Assembly (NCBI RefSeq): GCF_014174305.1
Contig: NZ_JABEQH010000002.1
Coordinates: 186,001-250,000 of the forward strand
Reading direction: 5' to 3'
Source: Gluconacetobacter johannae
GTDB taxonomy: Bacteria; Pseudomonadota; Alphaproteobacteria; Acetobacterales; Acetobacteraceae
Length of the DNA stretch: 64,000 bases
Of the stretch, positions 39,285 through 47,034 are shown piece by piece. The translations under genes were made by a program, and so were the position numbers. Each line of letters starts with the position of its first letter. Within the stretch, counting starts at the first letter, position 1. Below the pieces are notes generated by a model. That model was not told where the DNA came from and searched no databases. It saw only the letters and a program-made list of their open reading frames with translations.

Positions 39285-40517
39285 TTAAATCGGTGGGGCT
39301 TTGGCCCATGGGTACCCGGCGCGACCGCGCCGGTAGCCGTAATCGAACAGTGCTCGCATGTACTTCTGGTCGAACGGCTTGGGCGGCTTCAGGTCGAAAT
39401 CGGAACCGATATAAGCGAGATTGTAGCCGATATCGTCGTGCCGGGTCGTGTTATAGAGGCGAATCACGTCATTGATGCCGCTTGCCGTAATCATCGTGGC
39501 GATCGCGCGTCCGGCGATTCCCAGTGTGCGTCGTTCCGTGGTGGCCCATTCGGGGTCGAGGCGGCCGTTACGGATAATATAGGCGTTCGCGGAAAGGACA
39601 TGCTGGCCGGATGCCATGCGCAAACGCCGCTGCCGCGTCAGTGCCGCCGGGTACAGGAATGCCTGTGCGAAGGCGCCACCGTCCACATGCATTTCCTGAT
39701 ATGGCTTTCCATTCAGAACGACGTCGAACATGGTGGGTGGAAACGCGCCAGGAATGGCGGACGAGGCCAGCAGGATGCGACGGATGGTCTCCAGGGCCCG
39801 TGGATGTCCGCTTCCGGCAATCGCGCCGATATTCCAGATCACCGGCTGTTGGGCGTCGAGGTTGGTGGTCCCGACGAAGAGCAGTCGGCCGTCGGCATAG
39901 GCCCTTGCCAATGCGTCCAGCATGTTTTTGTCCAGGTAGGTGGAGATGGTCTTGAACAGCGGGGCATTGTCGCTCATCGCGTCGTCAAACAGCGCCGCGG
40001 TGAAAAAGCGTTTCAACCGCACATGGGCCGGGGTGAGTTCAGTGTAGACGGTGCGCAACGGCCCATCGTAGCTGGGGCCCAGATAGGCGAAGGGCGCGGT
40101 CAGCGCACCGGTGCTCACGCCCGTAACAAGTTCGAACGTCGGTCGTGTACCCCGCTCGGACCAGCCGCACAGCAGGCCTGCGCCAAAGGCGCCATTTTCT
40201 CCGCCACCGGACACCGCCAGAAGTTGCAGTTCCGGCAGCGATGCGGTCGAGGCCAGATTTTGTGCCCGCCGCATGCGCTCCAGGGCGGCCATGAACTCAG
40301 TTTCCAGTGGCGCCGTTCCGTAAAAAGGGAAGAAGCGTTCGTTCGGCAATCCGAGTACGCTGGCCTGGAGGGTCCGGGCCAGCGGCACGGCGGTCCCGCG
40401 CATCGGAAAGGCGCACCCTGGCAACAGGGCAGCGGCCGCGCCTCCTCCGGCAAGGCCGAAAAGGCTTCGACGTGACCGTACTGCATGCATGCCGCCGGGA
40501 TGCTGTCCTATGACCAT
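39285..40517 (-). CDS. Patatin-like phospholipase lipoprotein
   Basis: Probable exported lipid acyl hydrolase of 410 residues. The N-terminus has twin arginines (SRRSLFGLAGGGAAAALLPGC), suggesting Tat export and lipidation at Cys35. The patatin catalytic elements are present: oxyanion loop SGGGENGAFGAG (103-114), nucleophile GVSTG (Ser135), and HVDGG (Asp279). The ATG at 40517 follows GAGGTTGAGC; a second ATG at 40490 is possible and would still retain the export signal. Substrate is unknown; membrane remodelling or effector-type roles are known in the family. Confidence 0.87.
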   Translation of the reverse strand: MVIGQHPGGMHAVRSRRSLFGLAGGGAAAALLPGCAFPMRGTAVPLARTLQASVLGLPNERFFPFYGTAPLETEFMAALERMRRAQNLASTASLPELQLLAVSGGGENGAFGAGLLCGWSERGTRPTFELVTGVSTGALTAPFAYLGPSYDGPLRTVYTELTPAHVRLKRFFTAALFDDAMSDNAPLFKTISTYLDKNMLDALARAYADGRLLFVGTTNLDAQQPVIWNIGAIAGSGHPRALETIRRILLASSAIPGAFPPTMFDVVLNGKPYQEMHVDGGAFAQAFLYPAALTRQRRLRMASGQHVLSANAYIIRNGRLDPEWATTERRTLGIAGRAIATMITASGINDVIRLYNTTRHDDIGYNLAYIGSDFDLKPPKPFDQKYMRALFDYGYRRGRAGYPWAKAPPI

Positions 40518-41139
40518 GCTCAACCTCGTGCCGGCGTGGCGTTTCTGGTCATCTCCGTCAGCAAAGCTGCGGATGGCGGCGCACCATCCGCTGTTGCGAT
40601 AGGCCTGAGACAATCGTGCTGCAAGCGCGGACCGCATCCGGGAAGTTTCCTGAAGGTTTGGTATGTCATGTCACGATGCCTCGATAACGCGCGGGTATTG
40701 GTTTGGCCTGGCTTTTGGGAGTGGGGCGGGCGGATCAGGAAATCGAAGGCGGACAGGGCCGATTTCGCCCGTCGCCGGCGGCTGCTGGTCGGGGCGTGCG
40801 CCATCCTGGCCATGGGCAGGATGGCGGCGACCGTGTCGCGGTGTCATCGAACCTTCACGCGCATGGTGCCCGATTTCGTCTATCAGGCTGCGAATTTTAA
40901 TCTTTCTCCCGGGGTCGACTGTCGAGCATGACGTCCTGCGATCGGATGCGCGCATTCCGCGTTGCGGCTGTTCCGCGCGCTGCCGGCCCTGGCGACGGCA
41001 TGAAGACGGTTTCGTGCCGTCCCGGATTGCGGGTGGCCCAGCTTGAATATCCGTCAGGATTCCGGACAATATATCATTTTTTCAATTGCGCCGGGCATGG
41101 TCTTGCTGGCGCCTGGCGCGACGTTCCAAGGATTGGTTG
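40518..41139. other. 622-bp region without a supportable gene
   Basis: Between the divergent starts of the patatin and glycerophosphodiesterase genes. The only candidate is a plus-strand frame from an ATG at 40668 (about 87 codons) with a basic patch before a hydrophobic stretch (DFARRRRLLVGACAILAMG), but codon use is not convincing. No repeat or RNA structure stood out. AAGGATTGGTTG at the right end is the ribosome site of the next gene. Confidence 0.45.
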
Positions 41140-42264
41140 ATGTTGACACGCAGGCATATTCTCGGGGCCATGGGCGCGGCGGGCGTGGGCGCGGCCTGGG
41201 GGGCGATCCCAGGGGCGACCATGGCGCGGGCCGCCGCGTCGCTTGCCCCCCGGCCGCTGGTGTTCGGCCATCGCGGCGCGTCGGCGCTGCGGCCGGAACA
41301 TACGCTGGCGTCCTATGCCAAGGCGATCGCCGATGGCGCCGACTATGTCGAGCCCGATCTGGTGCCGACCCGCGACGGGGTTCTGGTCGCGCGCCATGAA
41401 AGCGACATCACCGGCACCACCGACGTTGCGGACCGGCCCGAATTCGCTGCGCGCCGCCGCACGCTGGTCATCGACGGCGCGCGCAAGACCGGGTGGTTCA
41501 CCACCGATTTCACGCTGGCGGAACTCAAGACCCTGCGGGCGCGCGAGCGCCTGCCCGACATGCGGCCGCAGAACACGCGCTATGACGGCCATTTCGATAT
41601 CCCGACCTTCGAGGAGATCATTGATTTCGTCGCCGCGGAGTCCGCGGCGCGCGGCCGGGTGGTCGGGCTGATTCCCGAAATCAAGAATTCGACCCATTTC
41701 CATGCGCTGGGCCATACGCCCGAGGAGACGTTCCTGCGCGTGATCGCCGCCCATGACTACACGCGCTTCGCCCCGCTGGAAGTCCAGTCGTTCGAGACCG
41801 CGAATTTACGCATGCTGCGCGATCGGGTCCAGGCGATCAATCCGCAGGCGCGGCTGATGCTGCTGATGGGCGACCGTCAGGAGGTTCCGCCCGACCTCGC
41901 GGCGCGGGGCGAGCGGACCTCGTTCGGCGACCTGATGACACCCGGCGGGCTGCGTGAGGTCAGACGCTATGCCGACGTCATCGGGCCGTCCAATATCGAC
42001 CTGATACCGCGCGACGCCACCGGTGCGTGGCAGGCGCCCTCGACACTGGTCGCCGACGCGCACCGGGCGGGCCTGCTGGTCCATTCCTATACCTCCCGGC
42101 CGGAGAATCATTTCCTGCCGCGGCAACTACGCAATGACGCCGCGGAGAATGCCCGCAACCCCGCAGGCGCGATTGCCGAGATCAGGCGGTACCTCGACCT
42201 GGGCCTGGACGGGTTCTTTACCGACGATCCGGCGATCGGACGGTTGGCGGTCGACGGGCCGTAG
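41140..42264 (+). CDS. Glycerophosphodiester phosphodiesterase, Tat-exported
   Basis: Periplasmic enzyme of 374 residues that splits glycerophosphodiesters into glycerol 3-phosphate and an alcohol, GlpQ-like. The N-terminus TRRHILGAMGAAGVGAAWGA is a twin-arginine-type signal. The catalytic TIM-barrel residues are plain: GHRGAS (His44, Arg45), YVEPDL (Glu71, Asp73) and VARHESDITGTTD (His86). The C-terminal GLDGFFTDDPAI closes the barrel as in the family. Start at 41140 follows AAGGATTGG. Confidence 0.93.
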   Translation: MLTRRHILGAMGAAGVGAAWGAIPGATMARAAASLAPRPLVFGHRGASALRPEHTLASYAKAIADGADYVEPDLVPTRDGVLVARHESDITGTTDVADRPEFAARRRTLVIDGARKTGWFTTDFTLAELKTLRARERLPDMRPQNTRYDGHFDIPTFEEIIDFVAAESAARGRVVGLIPEIKNSTHFHALGHTPEETFLRVIAAHDYTRFAPLEVQSFETANLRMLRDRVQAINPQARLMLLMGDRQEVPPDLAARGERTSFGDLMTPGGLREVRRYADVIGPSNIDLIPRDATGAWQAPSTLVADAHRAGLLVHSYTSRPENHFLPRQLRNDAAENARNPAGAIAEIRRYLDLGLDGFFTDDPAIGRLAVDGP

Positions 42265-42347
42265 GGCGGGAACCATTCGTCTCGCGGGGCGATAGGGGCT
42301 GGATAGCGGGTCGTCCACGACGCCCCGTCATTCCGGAGAACACGATC

Positions 42348-42629
42348 ATGCCCGATCTGACGTCCATCGAGATCCTGTCGCACCTGACCGCGCTGCGCGC
42401 GCAGGTTTCGGGCCTGCATTCGGCCCTGATCGCCCAACCCGCCCAGACGCCGTCCCCCGCCACCGAAACGCTCAGCGTCCGCCTTGGGGAGCCGGTCCTG
42501 GACCTGGTCGATTCCTGGCGGACCCGGCAGTTGGACGTGCCGACCCGTTCGGTCGCGGTAGAACGCATGGTCGAGGCCTTCCTGGATCTGGACGCCTGGA
42601 CCCGCGAGCGGGATGAGGATCTGCCCTGA
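42348..42629 (+). CDS. Small protein with ribbon-helix-helix-like C-terminus
   Basis: Short protein of 93 residues. The C-terminal half, LSVRLGEPVLDLVDSWRTRQLDVPTRSVAVERMVEAFLDLD (about 42-82), has the strand-helix-helix spacing of a CopG/MetJ-type DNA-binding fold, with SV(R)L as strand, LDLVDSW as the first helix and the P-T-R-S turn before the second. This assignment is by pattern only. No toxin or operon partner is adjacent. It ends 83 bp after the phosphodiesterase on the same strand and precedes a 449-bp gap. Confidence 0.6.
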   Translation: MPDLTSIEILSHLTALRAQVSGLHSALIAQPAQTPSPATETLSVRLGEPVLDLVDSWRTRQLDVPTRSVAVERMVEAFLDLDAWTRERDEDLP

Positions 42630-43078
42630 CCCGCCTGCGGAGGGCGGCGCGGCGCGGGTGCGTTCCCGACCGAATATCCTGGCGACGATTGTCGGATTGA
42701 TCCCGGCGCGCGATGGCGCGGCCAGGTCGCGGGCCTGGCCGCGCTGATCGTGGAAGCGGGGCCTTTCCGTGCCGAGGTATGGCGTCGTGATCCAGGAATG
42801 ACGGAAAAATAACGTACTACGCAATAAATTTCAGGATATGGACGGTGCGCGGTCTTGAAGCCGTCGCCAGACCGGCGGCGATGTCGCGGGCGTGCGGGCC
42901 TAGGACGCTTCGATGACGTCACGATCAGGGAGAGGTAAATATACGATTAACATTTTCTATCTCATTGTCGATTTCATGAGTTAAATAATGACGATATTCG
43001 GATTGAATCATTTGACTCCGGGCGTTGTTTGTATTTTTCTACCAATGCGGCGACCCCCAGAATCCGAGGAAGAACTCC
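42630..43078. other. 449-bp intergenic region with AT-rich promoter-proximal patch
   Basis: No gene seen. A TGACGTCA palindrome lies near 42914. From about 42935 to 43030 the sequence becomes strongly AT-rich (TAAATATACGATTAACATTTTC, TTAAATAATGACGATATTC), unlike the surroundings, and should hold the promoter of the Hint-domain gene. GAGGAAGAACTCC precedes that gene's ATG. Confidence 0.5.
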
Positions 43079-44812
43079 ATGACGGCTTTGGTCAGCATTA
43101 ATGCCGGCACCGCGACCATATACGGCTCCGGTGACCTGTCCGGCGTGATCGGGATAAGCGCGGTCAGCGCCATTGTCGTTACGAAAAATGCCGGCACGCC
43201 GGAAGGGGATCCTGTCGTCGTCAATCTGACGAGTCTCACCGGCATCAACGCACTGTCATCGGTTACCGTCGAAAACGGCGCCACGGCCCAGGTCGGTGGC
43301 GGCCTGATCGGCGTGGGCGCGGCAACCAACCTGACCGTGGATGGCGGCGTCCTGGAAATCGAGGGCAACCTGATCGGCACGGGCACCCTCAATACCGTCA
43401 CCGTCGGGCCCGCCGGAGGGGAGATCAAGGTCGACCCGACCGGATTGTCTGCGAACATCCTGAATATTCCTGTTGATTTCGTGGATTCGAGCGGAAATCC
43501 GACCGATGCGATTCCCAAGAATTTCGTGATGGACTTTCCAAGCGCGACGACCATCCCCGCCACCTACGATCCGTCGACCGACACGACGACGATTGGGGAT
43601 GGTGTCAGTGTTCTGGGCATTCTGGGCGTCGGGCGGACAATTACCTTGCAAGGCGATCCGTTCAATCTGAAGACGACGGGCCAGGCTCAATATGGCGTCC
43701 TTGATCCCATGCATTTTGGTCCTATCGTCGCTTATTCGAAAAATTTCACTCAATCTGACAAGGAGGGCGGTGTCATTACCTGTTTCCTGCCCGGCACGCT
43801 GGTGGGTACGCCGGACGGGACATGCGCCGTCGAGGACATGCGGGCCGGCGATGCGGTTCTGGCCCATGTCGAGGGGCGGGATATCGTTCGGACGATTGTC
43901 TGGGTCGGCGCGCGGCATGTGACGGCGAACGGACGGGACGATTATCCGGTGCGTATTCGCAAGGACGCTTTCGCCGAGGGGGCGCCGTTCATGGACCTTC
44001 TGGTGACGCCGGAGCATTGCCTGTATGTCGATGGCCGGCTGATCCCGGCCCGCATGCTGGTCAACGGGCGCTCGATCACTGTCGAGGCATCCATGGACAG
44101 TTTCGATGTCTACCATATCGAGACCGAGGACCATTCCATCGTCACGGCCAACGGCATGCCGACCGAAAGCTATCTCGACACCGGTAATCGCCGGTCCTTC
44201 CGTCCCGTCCAGGATGGTCGCGTGGTTGTCGGCCTGTTCGGCCCGCGCAAGACGTGGGCGCATGACGCGGCGGCCCCTTTCTGCGTCGCGCGCGAGACGG
44301 TGGAGCCGCTGTTCCGCCGGATCGAGGACCGTGCGGTGGCCCTGGGCCTTCCCGCCGTGACGGACGTGCCGGAAACGACGTCGGAGGCCGGCCTGCATCT
44401 GGTGACGGAAACCGGCCGGATCATCCGCCAGACGCGCGAAGCCAACGGCCGCGCCGTGTTCATGATCCCGCCCGAGGTCGGGCACGTCCGCATCGTTTCG
44501 CGGACCAGCAGGCCGTCGGACGTCGTGGGGCCGTTCCTCGATGATCGTCGGGAACTGGGGGTGTTGGTGGGAGAGGTCACGTTGTTCGACGCCGATATCA
44601 CCCGTCGGCTGGACGCCCACCTGACGACCGGCGATCTGGCCGGATGGGACGTGCAGGAAAGCGCGCCCTGCCGCTGGACGAACGGCAATGCACTGCTGCC
44701 GCTGGGTACGCGCCGGCCCAGCACCATCGGGCTGCTGGCGGTGGATATCCTGGCGGCGGGTCCATATATCGTCCGGGACGGCGAGGGCCTGCCCACCGTC
44801 CGGCACGGCTGA
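43079..44812 (+). CDS. Hint-domain (Hedgehog/intein-like) secreted protein
   Basis: Protein of 577 residues in two parts. Residues 1-230 are rich in Gly, Thr, Val and Asn with short repeats of NLTVDGG/TVTVGPAGG type, like a passenger beta-helix. From Cys235 a Hint domain begins: CFLPGTLVGTPDGTCAVEDMRAGD, then TPEHCLYVDGRLIPARMLVNG (His313), then VYHIETEDHSIVTANGMPTESY (346-364). These are the Hint_2-type blocks in which Cys is the self-processing nucleophile. A further 200-residue C-terminal region follows. No classical signal peptide is present, so export would be by another route. Such proteins are frequent in Acetobacteraceae; function is unproven. Confidence 0.85.
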   Translation: MTALVSINAGTATIYGSGDLSGVIGISAVSAIVVTKNAGTPEGDPVVVNLTSLTGINALSSVTVENGATAQVGGGLIGVGAATNLTVDGGVLEIEGNLIGTGTLNTVTVGPAGGEIKVDPTGLSANILNIPVDFVDSSGNPTDAIPKNFVMDFPSATTIPATYDPSTDTTTIGDGVSVLGILGVGRTITLQGDPFNLKTTGQAQYGVLDPMHFGPIVAYSKNFTQSDKEGGVITCFLPGTLVGTPDGTCAVEDMRAGDAVLAHVEGRDIVRTIVWVGARHVTANGRDDYPVRIRKDAFAEGAPFMDLLVTPEHCLYVDGRLIPARMLVNGRSITVEASMDSFDVYHIETEDHSIVTANGMPTESYLDTGNRRSFRPVQDGRVVVGLFGPRKTWAHDAAAPFCVARETVEPLFRRIEDRAVALGLPAVTDVPETTSEAGLHLVTETGRIIRQTREANGRAVFMIPPEVGHVRIVSRTSRPSDVVGPFLDDRRELGVLVGEVTLFDADITRRLDAHLTTGDLAGWDVQESAPCRWTNGNALLPLGTRRPSTIGLLAVDILAAGPYIVRDGEGLPTVRHG

Positions 44813-44881
44813 CCGGCGCGCGGACAGGCGTCAGGGAGCGGTCCGCCGATCGGGGCCGGCTCCTGAAAATCGCTTCGGCCA

Positions 44882-45469
44882 ATGCATTATTTCATTCTCC
44901 AGCCCGGTCAGATCTGGGGGCCTGCCGGCCCTGGTGCCCGGTCGCGTGTCGTCGTCGATGTGCTGCGCGACGGCGTGCTGTATCGCGAGCAGGGCGATGG
45001 GCCGGACAGGGGTCTGTCGCGGGTCAGCCAGGGCGGCTTCCGACAATGGATCAGGCGGGCCGAGGCCCGGTTGCAGGGTATTGATCCGGATGCCGGCCGG
45101 AAGGCTTCGCCCAGCGCCGAACTGGGCAAGCGCATCCGGATCCTGCGGAAAATCGCGGGACTCAGCCAGCAGCAACTGGCCGATGGGCTTGGTCTGTCGC
45201 GCTCGGCCATCGCGTTCTGGGAAACCGGGCGCGAGGGCGGCATCCAGAAACATCTTGCCGCATTGGCGCGGATTCTGGGCGTGGAGGCCGAGGCGCTGCT
45301 GACAGGCATGGCCGATGAGAAGATCCGGGCCGTTCTGTCGCCGGACGAGAACGACCTGGTGATGCTCTATCGACGGCTCGACCCGGCGGGAAAGATCAAC
45401 GCGCAGAAATGGATCGAACGTCAGACCCGGAACGCTGCGCCTGCCGTCGAACCCGGAGACACGTCATGA
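44882..45469 (+). CDS. XRE-family transcriptional regulator with N-terminal accessory domain
   Basis: DNA-binding regulator of 195 residues. Residues 81-140 form a standard helix-turn-helix: LGKRIRILRKIAGLSQQQLADGLGLSRSAIAFWETGRE with the C-terminal LAALARILGVEAEALLTG. The N-terminal 66 residues (FILQPGQIWGP...RVVVDVLRDGVLYRE...LSRVSQGGFRQWIRRAEARL) look like a compact beta-rich module, which I do not recognise. It starts 69 bp after the Hint gene on the same strand and is probably co-transcribed. Its 3' end overlaps the opposing NepR-like gene by 49 bp. Confidence 0.85.
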   Translation: MHYFILQPGQIWGPAGPGARSRVVVDVLRDGVLYREQGDGPDRGLSRVSQGGFRQWIRRAEARLQGIDPDAGRKASPSAELGKRIRILRKIAGLSQQQLADGLGLSRSAIAFWETGREGGIQKHLAALARILGVEAEALLTGMADEKIRAVLSPDENDLVMLYRRLDPAGKINAQKWIERQTRNAAPAVEPGDTS

Positions 45470-45654
45470 CCGTTCCTCTGTTGAACAAGGGTTCGCGCGC
45501 GCCAGTCCTCGGGTCCCTGTTCGACCAGGCGGACAAGGTCGGGCGGGATGGGTTCGTCGGCGACCGCGTCGAACAGCATATGGAGTTCTCGCCGTAGCCA
45601 GAGATCGAACGGCACATCGTCATCGTGCGTGTGCCGATGATGTGTGATTTGCAT
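45421..45654 (-). CDS. NepR-like anti-sigma factor candidate
   Basis: Small acidic protein of 77 residues. The segment LWLRRELHMLFDAVADEPIPPDLVRLVEQ (18-46) matches the two-helix NepR pattern (LR..L..LYDDV..EPVPDRFLDLL) of alphaproteobacterial general stress response, where NepR holds the EcfG sigma factor until PhyR titrates it. The N-terminus is His-rich (ITHHRHTHDDD). Neither PhyR nor EcfG lies in the window. It converges with and overlaps the XRE gene by 49 bp. Its small size and the overlap limit confidence. Confidence 0.55.
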   Translation of the reverse strand: MQITHHRHTHDDDVPFDLWLRRELHMLFDAVADEPIPPDLVRLVEQGPEDWRARTLVQQRNGHDVSPGSTAGAAFRV

Positions 45655-45816
45655 ATATCCACCGGTCCATGAAATTATGATGGATTGACGATGCCCTATG
45701 AACGAAGCGCACGGGTGAAAGTTGACGGACGCCGCCGACAAGGTTCTGTGACGGCGGTCGGGCGTCGTCCGGCCCGGTTGAGCGGCCCTGGACCCCGAGC
45801 ATGATGCGGACCGGGC

Positions 45817-46671
45817 TTACGCGGCGGGTGTGCCGCGCGCCATGCCGCGCAGGCGGCTGCCGGCGTGGGGGTTGGCGTAATGAAACAGCGCCGTTGCCCG
45901 GGTCTTGTCATGATCGCATGGCTCGTTTGCATGAACCGAGCGATAGCCCCAGAAGAAATAGACGTTCCCCGGAAGCATACGTACCCTGGTCGGGCGCAGA
46001 TATCCCGAGCGGACCAGGTGCTTCAATGCGACCTGCGTCAATGTGTTGTCGAGCAGGATCTTGTCGACCAGATTGCGGAAATAGGACGACCTGATCCTGC
46101 GGGTATTGGGCAGCATAATCAGGTCGCCGCGCTTGCCTTCCGTCGGCATGATGATCGGGACGAGGGCCGTGATGACGTAGGAATCGTAGTGAAAGAAAAA
46201 GGCGTGCTTTTCACCGGTCTTTCCCGAAAGGCATCGCAGGACCTGGTAGAAAGGCGCCGTGGGCGGGGCCGTGCCGGTGCCTTTCCGATAGATCGTCTGG
46301 CAGGCCTGCATGAATTCGGGCGACAGGCCCAGGGCATCGAGAAAGGTGCCGCTGACGCTGTCGCGGCCGGTGAAGGCGATATACTCGCCGCCGGCCGCCG
46401 CGACCTTCTGTTCGATGAAAGTGCGGAGCGCGGACAGGTCGTCGGGGTGGATGCAATCGGTTGCGACGCCGAACCCTTGCCGGTTCATGTCATCGGCAAT
46501 ACGGACCAGCGTATCGTACGGCAGCGATGGAAAGGCGGCCCTCGTCTCGATCGCCGTGGCAAGGTCGATATGGGCGTTTGCGTCCAGAGGGGCCGAAATA
46601 TTCGGCGACGCGACGGTGGAGAATGTCTGTGACGTATCGTCCCCTGTTATTTCGGAGAACTCCTTATTCAT
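45817..46671 (-). CDS. 2OG-Fe(II) oxygenase-like protein (phytanoyl-CoA dioxygenase-type)
   Basis: Protein of 284 residues with features of a cupin-fold iron oxygenase. HYDSYVI gives His161-x-Asp163, the distal His is in GYRSVHANEPC (His247), and Arg258 follows in TRATALFHYANP, as for 2-oxoglutarate binding. The rest (YQVLRCLSGKTGEKHAFFFHYD, LIMLPNTRRIRSSYFRN) does not match a family I can name. The start at 46671 follows GGGAG; the frame is open to 46773 without domain content. The upstream region is notably AT-rich, and an AAATTTT...AAAATTT inverted repeat sits at 46700-46720 in its leader. Confidence 0.68.
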   Translation of the reverse strand: MNKEFSEITGDDTSQTFSTVASPNISAPLDANAHIDLATAIETRAAFPSLPYDTLVRIADDMNRQGFGVATDCIHPDDLSALRTFIEQKVAAAGGEYIAFTGRDSVSGTFLDALGLSPEFMQACQTIYRKGTGTAPPTAPFYQVLRCLSGKTGEKHAFFFHYDSYVITALVPIIMPTEGKRGDLIMLPNTRRIRSSYFRNLVDKILLDNTLTQVALKHLVRSGYLRPTRVRMLPGNVYFFWGYRSVHANEPCDHDKTRATALFHYANPHAGSRLRGMARGTPAA

Positions 46672-47034
46672 GCTGCTAACTCCCGGTCGCGGGTCATTTA
46701 AATTTTGGGATGCAAAATTTTCAGGTAAAGCGCGGAAATTTCGGCGCGCTTCCTCATGGAGCCGAGAAATCATAAGTATTGAAATGGGGGGTAAATAAAT
46801 TTATATTAACTCTATTTTATGAAAATAAATTTCAGAAATATAAAGCAAACACTTCTTAACGGTAAATGACAACGCTTAAAAAGAGCAAGACAAAACATGT
46901 CCGCCGGTTACGCGATCACTTCGTGTTGATAGGGGGTGGTTTGGGCCTCCACCCCCTGCATTCCGGTCGGTGGATACCCACTTCCGGGAGGTGCTGCATG
47001 TACCTCGATATGCGGTCGGGGAAAGGGGCCCGTG
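46672..47034. other. 363-bp AT-rich divergent promoter region
   Basis: Between the 2OG-like gene (minus) and the erythromycin-esterase-like gene (plus). About 46770-46880 is strongly AT-rich (AATTTATATTAACTC, TTTTATGAAAATAAATTTC), in contrast to flanks. A perfect 9-bp-stem hairpin lies at 46931-46957 in the plus-strand leader. No coding potential. Confidence 0.55.
46931..46957 (+). promoter_or_regulatory. Leader hairpin upstream of the erythromycin-esterase-like gene
   Basis: AGGGGGTGG (46931-46939) and CCACCCCCT (46949-46957) form a perfect 9-bp stem with a 9-base loop. It ends 77 bases before the ATG at 47035. There is no T-run, so an attenuator or mRNA-stability element is possible. Confidence 0.45.

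Noticed and set aside
40668-40931. Possible 87-codon plus-strand gene with a basic-hydrophobic N-terminal segment
   Set aside because: Weak ribosome site, codon use unlike neighbours and no recognisable domain. Recorded only within the intergenic entry.
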